This document shows positions 55,274 to 64,000 of a DNA stretch of 64,000 bases, one piece after another. The notes under the pieces were generated by a model. The model had not been told where the DNA came from, did not search any database, and saw only the letters and a program-made list of their open reading frames with translations. Numbering within the stretch: position 1 is the stretch's first letter; each line of letters opens with the position of its first letter. Both the position numbers and the translations under genes were made by a program. The DNA comes from Ariolimax columbianus. Lineage: Eukaryota; Mollusca; Gastropoda; Stylommatophora; Arionidae. Where the stretch lies: NCBI GenBank assembly GCA_036924085.1, contig JAVGWX010000002.1, forward strand, positions 157,189,316 through 157,253,315. The letters are read 5' to 3'.

Positions 55274-56390
55274 AACTGTGCCATCTACATCTGTCATCCA
55301 CATCTAACTGTGCCATCTACATCTAACTGTGCCATCTACATCTGTCATCCACATCCAACTGTGCCATCTACATCTAACTGTGCCATCTACATCTGTCATC
55401 CACATCCAACTGTGCCCTCTACATCTGTCATCCACATCCAACTGTGCCATCTACATCTGTCATCCACATCTAACTGTGCCATCTACATCTGTCATCCACA
55501 TCCAACTGTGCCATCTACATCTAACTGTGCCATCTACATCTGTCATCCACATCTAACTGTGCCATCTACATCTAACTGTGCCATCTACATCTGTCATCCA
55601 CATCCAACTGTGCCATCTACATCTGTCATCCACATCCAACTGTGCCATCTACATCTGTCATCCACATCTAACTGTGTCATCTACATCTGTCATCCACATC
55701 CAACTGTGCCATCTACATCTGTCATCCACATCCAACTGTGCCATCTACATCTGTCATCCACATCCAACTGTGCCATCTACATCTGTCATCCACATCCAAC
55801 TGTGCCATCTACATCTGTCATCCACATCCAACTGTGCCATCTACATCTGTCATCCACATCCAACTGTGCCATCTACATCTGTCATCCACATCTAACTGTG
55901 TCATCCCCATTCACACCCAACTGTGCCATCCATATCCAACTGTGCCATCTACATCTGTCATCCACATCCAACTGTGCCATCTACATCTGTCATCCACATC
56001 CAACTGTGCCATCTACATCTGTCATCCACATCTAACTGTGTCATCCCCATTCACACCCAACTGTGCCATCCATATCCAACTGTGCCATCTACATCTGTCA
56101 TCCACATCCAACTGTGCCATCTACATCTGTCATCCACATCCAACTGTGCCATCTACATCTGTCATCCACATCTAACTGTGTCATCCCCATTCACACCCAA
56201 CTGTGCCATCCATATCCAACTGTGCCATCTACATCTGTCATCCATATCCAACTGTGCCATCTACATCTGTCATCCACATCCAACTGTGCCATCTACATCT
56301 GTCATCCACATCTAACTGTGTCATCCCCATTCACACCCAACTGTGCCATCCATATCCAACTGTGCTATCCACATCAAACTGTACCATCTA
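55274..56390. repeat. Minisatellite, 32-bp unit with 140-bp higher-order repeat
   Basis: The unit is CATCTACATCTGTCATCCAC plus ATCCAACTGTGC. In the right part, blocks including CATCCCCATTCACACCCAAC recur every 140 bp (55923, 56063, 56203, 56343). It starts about 250 bp after the solo LTR. Confidence 0.95.
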
Positions 56391-56469
56391 AATACAACTG
56401 GCATTGCCAATAATGTCTCTTCACAATTTCCTGTTGCTTTCTTCCATGTCATCTTTCCATCTCATCTCA

Positions 56470-58205
56470 TCTGTCAACTTATGTCGCTAGATGTCATAAA
56501 AAGGTGCAATTGTCTTCTGTATGCCATCTATGTAGCCATTGACATTTTCAATCCATGCCTTTGTAGTGTTCCATTAACACTGTCAATCCATCTTTTTTTT
56601 GGCCTTCCTCTTGCTCTGAAGTACTGCTGTCTATTGCTATATGCTTGTGTGAGAAGTAAGTTTGAAGACATTCCTATCATGTGACCAAACCATTTACTTC
56701 ACTGTCTGACTATATGTGTCCTGCGTGACAAGCACAACTTTCTGCTGACCTCTTCCTTTCTTACTCTGCTTCAACCACCTGTCACAAGCATCTCATTCTA
56801 CATGTTATGTTTATAAAATGTCCTACATAGTCTCTCTTTACTAACATTCCTTTCCTGACAACATGCAAAAACACAAATGTCAGCTGATTTGTTATAATTA
56901 ATTAGTTTTTGGTCCACTTGTGCTATTGAGTGTCATAGTGTCTTGACCTCTGAGATGACATTTGTGTCATTATGACTGTCTATGATCAGTATCCATACAG
57001 GCATTAGGGACTACTCTGGGGTCTGTTACATTTCTTCTAACTCTGTGTCATGTGAGAATGTAATCTATTTGTGAAGATACATCAGTATTGTTCCACTGAT
57101 AACATGTTTTGATATGGATTCTTCTGTGTTGAAAGATTCTATTTGTAATTATTAGACCGTTCTCAGTTCATAAGATGATACGTTCTTTTCCTTTGCTGTT
57201 TCAATCTAGAGATGCTTCACCAAAAAAAAGCTCCAAACAGCATTTGCGTGACGATCTGTCTTGCCAGTTCATCCATTAAAATCAACCATCATAATCAAAA
57301 CATTCTGTCAATCTACTTCAGTGATAGCATCTAAAGAAAGTCCTTCCAGTCCTTCACATTGCTGCTGTCATTACATGGTGAATATACCTACATCAGCATT
57401 GTTGTCTTTCCACATCCAACCATTGGCAGACTTATCATGCCTTACTGATGTATTTTGTTTCCATTATGAACTTTGTTTAATTTGGATGAACAAGAATAAC
57501 TATATCAAGATGCTGAGCAGTGCATGGGCTGCAGTGATTAGTGACCCATAGCTAAATGCTAGCATCAGGGCCTGTGAAACTGAGCTGCCAAGACCCTTTT
57601 ACACTTTGACAATATACTGCAACAGAGCAGATTGGCTAAGGAGAAGGGATCAAAAAGCGAACGCTAACCTGGTACTAAAAAATGTCTGCTGAAGTCAGAT
57701 CAAAAGGTGCAAATATTGCAGTCAAGCTGTAAACTATAACACAATGCATTTCGATCTCTGAACAACATTCTGCTACTTGCAAAATCCTTTTCAGGGCTTG
57801 GTAGTGGGAGATTGAGAACAAACAAAGAAAAAGGAGTTTAGCTCTCTTCTTTGTGTCAACACTACTCCACAACAAGACATAGTCACCAAGGATGTCCTTG
57901 ATGTTTTGTCCCTTCTTTCTTATATCTGACAGTTTTAAGCCATAAATCCTACCAACTCTCTATCTTTTGTACCAAGGTAAATGACATTCAGAGTCACTAT
58001 TTTAGCTATGTGTCTGTTTAACCTTTTAGCATCACCATTTTGTAGGACATTGAGACCAGTTTGATTAAATGTATTTAATGATTTAATAGTAAAAATATAC
58101 TTCTTTATGACAATTGTAAAAAGTTTCTTTAGTGCATTCTTTCCCAGCAGATTCTCTGTAACCTTCATGTTATGTGGTTTCAACATTCTCTGGAAAAACA
58201 ACATC
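56470..58205 (-). pseudogene. RTE-like LINE: endonuclease and C-terminus, split by SINE-A
   Basis: Minus-strand parts: GDAKRLNRHIAKI and GQNIKDILGDYVLLWSSVD (57850-58100), the SINE-A copy (57504-57835), NVLIMMVDFNG (changed GDFN motif), TENGLIITNRIFQHRRIHIK and QIDYILT (about 57000-57400), then KKRWIDSVNGTLQRHGLKMS (about 56500-56620). As at 18 kb, the RT core is missing between endonuclease and C-terminus. GQNIKDILGDYVLLW here and GQNSEEVLGNYVLMW at 18 kb show they are one family. Confidence 0.75.
57504..57835 (+). mobile_element. SINE-A copy, diverged, inside an RTE-like endonuclease
   Basis: It matches SINE-A from ATCAAGATGCTGAGCAG to the GGGAGATTGAGAAC segment, with an eroded tail. It separates the N- and C-terminal parts of a minus-strand endonuclease remnant. 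No clear TSD was seen. Confidence 0.75.
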
Positions 58206-58289
58206 TCAAATGACTTGAGTGAGTGCTTTGAGTAAGTGCTTCACTTCAATTACCATCATCCTCATTATGAAGCATGTCCTTTGCAGAAA

Positions 58290-58690
58290 AAATTACAGCC
58301 ACTCTACAAGACTGGATCTTTGTCCAGTTGTCTCGTTTCTGTCACTGTCATCTTCAGTACATCTTTGATGTATGAGTTCATCTTCTCTTTGGTCTGCCTC
58401 TTTCTAGGTACCATACTAAACACTCCAGCATATTTTTTCTAAACCATTGTGTCATTTGATGTGACCAAAATAATTTACTTTCCTAATTGTGATACTGTTT
58501 ATGAGGCAATTTTGTTCTATTTCCAGCTGCCTTAGTACATCTGTGTTTTTCTTGTTTTCTATCTACGGTATTCTGGAAGCTTTCCAGTAGCAATTTAGCT
58601 TGAAGTATTCAATTTTCTTCTTCAGTATTTTTTGTGAAGGTCTATGTTTCACATCCATACATTGCCAAGGCGAATATATATGTCCACAGG
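58290..58690 (-). pseudogene. RTE-like LINE C-terminus, degraded
   Basis: The minus strand reads, across frames, ALAMYGCETWTFTKN, KLNCYWKASRIPWIENKKNT and VNYFGHIK, stop, HNGLEKI. It parallels 30000-30330 but is more decayed. Confidence 0.7.
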
Positions 58691-58726
58691 ATTCTAATTT
58701 TTGTTTGTTTGCATAGAGAGCAGATT

Positions 58727-58806
58727 GGCTCGCTTGTCCTGGCGCTAGCAGTTGGCTATGGGTCGCTGTCCACAGCAGCTCATTTACTGCTCAGCATCTT
58801 GATTCT
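58727..58806 (-). mobile_element. SINE-A head fragment
   Basis: About 80 bp match the 5' end of SINE-A in reverse: the CTAGCAGTTGGCTATGGGTC segment and TGCTCAGCATCTTGATT. The rest of the element is absent. Confidence 0.6.
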
Positions 58807-59065
58807 GTACGTTTGCTATGAAATTGAGTGCTCTATCACTATACTAATCAGACAGACAACCAAAATGACATTGACATTCTGTAAATAGACTCACAGATTC
58901 AAGACTGTCATCTGTCTGGCCAAACTGTGGTGGTGGTTATAGCTTGCCTCCCTTGTCAAAGCTAACTCATTTTCCTTGGTCTTTGATTTGTCCTTTTTCT
59001 GTAAACATAGACAAAGATCACATCAAACTCTCAGACACCATCTTCATCTATGTTAAGGGCCTACT

Positions 59066-59231
59066 GGCCTGCCGAAGACGGATGTGTCGGACCAAAAGGT
59101 GCAAATATCGCAGTCAAACTATAAACTAGCGACACAACGCAAATCCGGACTACATCCTGCTACTTGCAAAGCCCTGTTCAGAGCTTGGTAGCGGGAGATT
59201 GAGAATGAATGCAGAAGAAGAAGAAGAAGGG
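59066..59231 (+). mobile_element. SINE-A 3' half with GAA tail
   Basis: The 5' half is missing. The copy starts near the GATGTGTCGGACCAAAAGG segment and runs through GGTAGCGGGAGATTGAGAAT to (GAA)n. Confidence 0.75.
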
Positions 59232-59311
59232 CACACTGGATCTAAATTCTTCTGCTCTGGTGTGTTTGTTACATAATGGCTATACATGATTTGTCAGACT
59301 GATATCCAGGA

Positions 59312-59555
59312 TGGCTCTGCGATATTCTGTACAACTATGTTTAACCCATAGTGATATTCTGTACAACTATGTTTAACCCATAGTAATATTCTGTACAACT
59401 ATGTTTAACCCATAGTAATATTCTGTACAACTATGTTTAACCCATAGTGATATTCTGTACAAGTATGTTTAACTCATAGTAATATTCTGTACAACTATGT
59501 TTAACCCATAGTGATATTCTGTACAACTATGTTGAACCCATAGTGATATTCTGTC
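59312..59555. repeat. Minisatellite, 32-bp unit, ~7 copies
   Basis: The unit is GATATTCTGTACAACTATGT then TTAACCCATAGT. Confidence 0.94.
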
Positions 59556-59724
59556 AATCTATCTATCTGGGATGTTTGTGCAACATGCACAGATGTTACT
59601 CCCTGAAATTATATCAACCCAGGTTGGCTCTCCTTTGATTGGACAAACAGGATCTTGTTATTACCTGTAGTACCTCACTTTTATCAAACTGTTTGTAGTT
59701 TACCATCAATATCTATTTTTGGAG

Positions 59725-60110
59725 CTGGTTTTCAATATAAGTTATATGACACTGGTTTTCAATATAAGTTATATGACACTGGTTTCAGTATCAATTATAT
59801 GACACTGGTTTCAGTATCTGTTATTGATATTTCTGGACTTTGTTTTTGATATCTGTTCTAGGATCTGATCTTGAAATCTGTTCTTGATATCTGTTCTTGA
59901 TATCTGCTCTTAATATCTGCTCTTGATATCTGTTCTAGGCCTCTGATCTTGATATCTGTTTCCATACTTGATTCTTGATCTGTTCTTGGACTCTGTTCTT
60001 GGAATCGGTTCCACTATCTGTTCTCGGACTTGGTTCTTAAGATCTGTTCTCGGACACTATTCGTGATGTCTGTTTTCGATGCCCTGTCTCTGCTCTAAAT
60101 ATCTATTTTT
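59725..60110. repeat. Short tandem repeats: 27-bp unit then degenerate ATCTGTTCTTGAT type
   Basis: GGTTTTCAATATAAGTTATA plus TGACACT repeats three to four times, then a looser series of GATATCTGTTCTTG variants. Confidence 0.8.
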
Positions 60111-60239
60111 ATTATCTGCTTTCTGCTTCTCTTTAACAGCCATTTGTGTTGAACATCAAGCATCCTTACACATCCTTACAAACCCATAATATTTCTGGTT
60201 ATCTCAGGGCATATTATCTTGAGCATCTCTTTTCTCATT

Positions 60240-61487
60240 TTTATCTGCTTTCTACAAGTACTCGCTTCACTCTCTCTTAGTCTGATGCTGCCTTCTACAA
60301 GTACTCGCTTTGGTCTCCCCCAGTCTGATACTGCCTTCTACAAGTACTTGCTTTTCTCTCTTCCAGTCTGATGCTGCCTTCTACAAGTACTTGCTTTTCT
60401 CTCTTCCAGTCTGATGCTGCCTTCTATCAGTACTCGCTTTGGTCTCCCCCAGTCTGATACTGCCTTCTACAAGTACTTGCTTTTCTCTCTTCCAGTTTGA
60501 TGCTGCCTTCTATCAGTACTCGCTTTGGTCTCCCCCAGTCTGATACTGCCTTCTACAAGTACTTGCTTTTCTCTCTTCCAGTCTGATGCTGTCTTCTATC
60601 AGTACTCGCTTTGGTCTCCCCCAGTCTGATACTGCCTTCTACAAGTACTTGCTTTTCTCTCTTCCAGTCTGATGCTGCCTTCTACAAGTACTTGCTTTTC
60701 TCTCTTCCAGTTTGATGCTGCCTTCTATCAGTACTCGCTTTGGTCTCCCCCAGTCTGATACTGCCTTCTACAAGTACTTGCTTTTCTCTCTTCCAGTCTG
60801 ATGCTGCCTTCTATCAGTACTCGCTTTGGTCTCCCCCAGTCTGATACTGCCTTCTACAAGTACTTGCTTTTCTCTCTTCCAGTCTGATGCTGTCTTCTAT
60901 CAGTACTCGCTTTGGTCTCCCCCAGTCTGATACTGCCTTCTACAAGTACTTGCTTTTCTCTCTTCCAGTTTGATGCTGCCTTCTATCAGTACTCGCTTTG
61001 GTCTCCCCCAGTCTGATACTGCCTTCTACAAGTACTTGCTTTTCTCTCTTCCAGTCTGATTCTGCCTTCTACAAGTACTTGCTTTTCTCTCTTCCAGTCT
61101 GATGCTGCCTTCTATCAGTACTCGCTTTGGTCTCCCCCAGTCTGATACTGCCTTCTACAAGTACTTGCTTTTCTCTCTTCCAGTTTGATGCTGTCTTCTA
61201 TCAGTACTCGCTTTGGTCTCCCCCAGTTTGATGCTGCCTTCTATCAGTACTCGCTTTGGTCTCCCCCAGTCTGATACTGCCTTCTACAAGTACTTGCTTT
61301 GGTCTCCCCCAGTCTGATGCTGCCTTCTATCAGTACTCGCTTTGGTCTCCCCCAGTCTGATACTGCCTTCTACAAGTACTTGCTTTGGTCTCCCCCAGTC
61401 TGATGCTGCCTTCTATCAGTACTCGCTTTGGTCTCCCCCAGTCTGATGCTGTCTTCTATCAGTACTCGCTTTGCTCTCTCAATCTGC
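60240..61487. repeat. Minisatellite, 43-bp unit, two alternating monomer types, ~28 copies
   Basis: Type 1 has ACAAGTACTTGCTTTTCTCT then CTTCCAGTCTGATG. Type 2 has ATCAGTACTCGCTTTGGTCT then CCCCCAGTCTGATA. They alternate for most of the array, giving an 86-bp or longer period; type 2 takes over at the right end. Confidence 0.95.
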
Positions 61488-62044
61488 TGAATTGGAAGCA
61501 GCCTTCTGAGTTTGAAATAAAACTGGCAACAATGCCCATTAATATGATACAGACAAAAACAATAACTCATTCCTTTTGGGTTCACAAGAAGAAGAGAAGT
61601 AGAAATAAACAAGTTAATATAAACAGTTACGATCTCTTATTTTGCATCCTTCCAAACATCAATTTTCTTTATACCCTTCCCTGCTTTTTTATGTTCCTTT
61701 TGTTCCATTTTCTTCACATATGCTTGGTGATGACAATTCACAAAGTTTTCCGTCACCTCCTTAGTTCTGTCATTTAAAATGATTTTATGTAAAATTAAGG
61801 TTGTACCTTTAACCTCAATTATTACAAAACAAACATAGGAATGAGGATTAGAGGCAGCTTTTCCCGGAAGCCACAGAGCTCTATCCAGACTGTTTTTAAT
61901 AAATATCCCTTACATGGATTGGAACCTGTATCTTTAGACTTAGAAACTGGTATTTGAACTGTTCAGTTACAAACACATCTACCACCATTATAGCACACCA
62001 AATGGTTGTAGACATAATAAAGTCATTAAGATGGACACATCTGT

Positions 62045-63090
62045 TTTGCAGAAATAGCCAAAGCAAAGATGCACGAAGATCCCATAAACGCACTAACAAC
62101 ACCAAAACCCATCACTACTGTACGAAAACCCACCTGGAGGCAGGATATATTTCCAGAGGTGGTAGAAAATATACCAGTTATTGGAAACAAAAACTGCCAG
62201 ACTGAAAAAGAAAGGAGAGATACTACCCTAAGCTTTATATCGAAAAGCTACCCAAGCATGGACTGGACCCATGCATACACCGACGGTTCTGTAACAAACA
62301 CTACACAGAACGGAGGGGCAGGAGCATTCCTGAACCTACCAAATGGCAGAAAAATAACACTGTCATTCGCTACTGGTAAGTACACAAGCAATTTCAGAGC
62401 GGAGGCAGAGGCACTGAGGGTGGCAGTGGAAGAAATGGTGACACATAAAGAAAATGAAAGCCATACAGTCCTGCTTACAGATGCTCTGGCCGTAGTCACA
62501 GCGCTAAAAAGCCAGAAAAACACTGAGCTTAATGACTTAAGAGCAGCACTCTGCAAACTGTGCCAGCAGTCCGCACCAAAAAGGGTAGTGGTACAGTGGG
62601 TCCCATCACACTGCAACATCCAAGGCAATGAGGAGGCAGGCAGACTGGCAAAAGAAGGTGCAAGACTACCACAAACAGATACTAGTATGACGTACGAAGA
62701 GTCAAAACGGCTTATTAAAGCCAGATACATGACCAAATGGGAAACCGAACATACTGGTTACACCAAAAACGATGCCTATTACCAGTTGAACCGAAGAGAG
62801 CAGGTCGTTGTCTTCAGACTTCGCACTGGCCACAATAGACTGAGATACCACCTATTCAACAAATTGAAGATATGTGGTACCGACGAATGCCCGTGCGGTA
62901 CCGGTAAAATGACCACTGAACATCTGCTGCAGAACTGCCCGACATACGAGGATCAGAGAGAGCAGATGTGGCCATCACCAGAGGAACTGCAAGACAAGCT
63001 CTATGGCAGTGGCGACAGCCTCAGGATGACCGCCGCTTTTTTCGAAAAAATAATGGTTACTGTCTGACTGCGTACGAAGAAGAAGAAGAA
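62045..63090 (+). mobile_element. LINE 3' portion with RNase H, 5'-truncated, 12-bp TSD, GAA tail
   Basis: An insertion of 1046 bp flanked by GGACACATCTGT (62033-62044 and 63091-63102). It ends TGCGTACGAAGAAGAAGAAGAA. It is open throughout from M at 62069 to the stop at 63067. The perfect TSD and open frame point to a fairly recent insertion. Degraded relatives lie at 27390-27880 and 36437-36592. Confidence 0.9.
62069..63067 (+). CDS. LINE ORF2 C-terminus: RNase H domain and zinc-knuckle-like tail
   Basis: 332 codons. RNase H motifs in order: AYTDGS (first Asp, about residue 70), RAEAEAL (Glu), LLTDALAVV (Asp), and WVPSHCNIQGNEEAGRLAKE. In the last, the usual fourth acidic residue (NExAD) is Gly, so activity may be reduced. 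A C-x-C...H tail follows (CGTDECPCG, TTEHLLQNCP). RNase H removes RNA from the cDNA hybrid during retrotransposition. The RT and endonuclease are absent, so this is a truncated copy and not a host gene. Confidence 0.88.
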   Translation: MHEDPINALTTPKPITTVRKPTWRQDIFPEVVENIPVIGNKNCQTEKERRDTTLSFISKSYPSMDWTHAYTDGSVTNTTQNGGAGAFLNLPNGRKITLSFATGKYTSNFRAEAEALRVAVEEMVTHKENESHTVLLTDALAVVTALKSQKNTELNDLRAALCKLCQQSAPKRVVVQWVPSHCNIQGNEEAGRLAKEGARLPQTDTSMTYEESKRLIKARYMTKWETEHTGYTKNDAYYQLNRREQVVVFRLRTGHNRLRYHLFNKLKICGTDECPCGTGKMTTEHLLQNCPTYEDQREQMWPSPEELQDKLYGSGDSLRMTAAFFEKIMVTV

Positions 63091-63540
63091 GGACACATCT
63101 GTGTACGGGCACACAAAACCTTGCAACTTAGTTTGACTTTTATATTTTTAAATTGGGACTCCCTGAAATGGTTTTAGCTTCCCATTTCCAGTATATTCTT
63201 ATTTTATTTACAGACAAAACAAAGGTGTCTCAAATATTTGAACTATAACCAAAACATAGTTCCCCCCATTCATTTGTTCAATAGGAATATCCATAGGGAT
63301 GGTGATTGGCTTGTTTGTTTGTTTATGCTAAAATACATTTGTAAAACATGTATACTGAATGTCACAAACTAACTATGAGCACTGGTAAGGAATTTGACCC
63401 AGTTACTGATATTTGACCCCTTGACCTGGAAATGAGAGCTATTGGGATTCCAGGTAGTAAAGATTTAACTCAAATGTAGGGGACAAATGGCTGTGTGGAA
63501 TGCACTAATTGTATATAATAACAATATGATAATTACAGAA

Positions 63541-63573
63541 CAAGAGAGAGATAGAGAGAGGGAGAGAGAGAGA

Positions 63574-63623
<50 letters not shown>

Positions 63624-63645
63624 TAGAGAGAGTGAGAGAGAGATT
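63541..63645. repeat. (GA)n microsatellite
   Basis: An almost pure GAGA tract with GATA and GTGA interruptions, about 200 bp downstream (gene sense) of the pre-S1 exon. Confidence 0.95.
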
Positions 63646-63842
63646 AAATCAAATTAAAGAATAAAGTAAGTAAATGATATAAATATAAATCTAAATGAAT
63701 GAATATTATTAGTTTTGTGTTAATTAAACATTTAATTGAGTGGACTATGGGAAGCATAGAATAGGATCAATATGATGATCCAATAAAGACATACAACTAA
63801 AAGAATATAACATGGACGTTAAAAATGCAAACACAGACTCAC

Positions 63843-63953
63843 CTCTACCACAGAAGCTTCTACAGGTGTAATTTCCTTCTCATTTTTACTATCCACTTCC
63901 AGAAATTTGATTCCGATTTGTATAAGTGGAAACAGAATTGTGCTTGGGATAAT
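63843..63953 (-). CDS. TRPM2-like exon 1 of window: pre-S1 hydrophobic segment
   Basis: An exon of 111 bp (37 codons, phase 0 to 0) with acceptor GCACAG before ATT and donor GAG|GTGAGT. It encodes a hydrophobic run (IIPSTILFPLIQIGIKFLE) followed by a charged linker. TRPM channels have a similar hydrophobic patch before the S1 linker. Its phase-0 end does not fit the next exon found (53910), which needs two bases supplied upstream. So either a small exon lies between them or a weaker donor is used. This is the least certain exon of the set. Confidence 0.6.
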
Positions 63954-64000
63954 CTGTGCAATAATAAAAATATTACAATCATTTTCATAATTATAATTCT

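Larger units (their letters stand above)
60..63953 (-). other. Gene span: TRPM2-like channel with NUDT9-H domain (partial at both ends)
   Basis: Thirteen minus-strand exons join into one reading frame that matches the TRPM2 layout: S1-S6 pore, TRP helix, coiled-coil linker, then the start of a NUDT9-H domain. TRPM2 channels sit in plasma and lysosomal membranes and open in response to ADP-ribose plus Ca2+. Phases agree at all junctions except the first (63843 to 53910). Introns range from 1.0 to 20.9 kb. The N-terminal MHR domains and the C-terminal Nudix box are off the window. Calling it TRPM2-like rather than TRPM1/3/6/7-like rests on NUDT9-H and on the S2-S3 Ca2+-site residues. Confidence 0.9.

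Noticed and set aside
55310..56413. Ser/Thr/His-rich ORFs up to 241 codons
   Set aside because: Translations of the 32-bp array in overlapping frames.
62248..62736. 162-codon minus-strand ORF
   Set aside because: Antisense shadow of the RNase H frame.
62069..63067. Host ribonuclease H gene
   Set aside because: Target duplication, GAA tail, missing RT and sister copies show that it is a LINE fragment.

Overview
The window is eukaryotic, AT-rich genomic DNA from an invertebrate animal. A mollusc or other lophotrochozoan is my best guess, based on the repeat mix and the channel type, but no marker here fixes the species. There is no prokaryotic gene organisation. The only host gene I can support is one very large gene on the minus strand, a TRPM2-like cation channel with a C-terminal NUDT9-H (ADP-ribose Nudix) domain. 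Thirteen exons (about 1.96 kb of coding sequence, about 654 codons) lie between positions 63953 and 60. The gene continues past both ends: the N-terminal MHR region lies beyond the right edge, and the Nudix box and stop codon lie beyond the left edge. Splice phases agree at 11 of the 12 junctions. The exception (63843 to 53910) suggests one small exon that I did not find.

Reading the gene 5' to 3' (right to left): pre-S1 (63.9 kb), S1 start (53.9), S1-S2 (50.1), S3-S4 (48.4), S5 and selectivity filter (47.2), pore loop and S6 (43.5), TRP helix (40.9), post-TRP linker (36.1), coiled-coil linker (33.4 and 27.0), NUDT9-H start (6.0, 3.0) and NUDT9-H core (0.2). The TRPM2-type intracellular Ca2+-site residues E/Q (S2) and N/D (S3) are all present.

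The rest of the window is intron, and it is crowded with two kinds of sequence. The first is minisatellites: at least 19 arrays with unrelated units, mostly 22-58 bp, by eye about 14 kb or roughly a fifth of the window. The largest are at 22.27-25.13 kb (44 bp), 11.07-13.32 kb (36/32 bp), 3.51-4.90 kb (41 bp), 28.64-29.96 kb (49 bp), 60.24-61.49 kb (43 bp), 55.27-56.39 kb (32 bp) and 52.37-53.43 kb (54 bp). The second is mobile-element debris. It includes a CR1-like LINE, a jockey-like LINE, an RTE-like LINE family, an RNase H-bearing LINE with a (GAA)n tail, four SINE families (one sharing that GAA tail), a solo LTR with a 4-bp target duplication, a second probable LTR, and a dead DDE transposase.

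The strongest leads are: (1) the channel, which joins a TRPM2-type Ca2+ site and NUDT9-H domain to an acidic melastatin-like selectivity filter; (2) an interspersed repeat present once before (14.28-15.01 kb) and once after (3.17-5.00 kb) a minisatellite was born inside it; (3) a GAA-tailed SINE with perfect target duplications and a plausible LINE partner in the same window; (4) inverted repeats flanking the pore exons; and (5) nested insertions at 37.2-40.1 kb.
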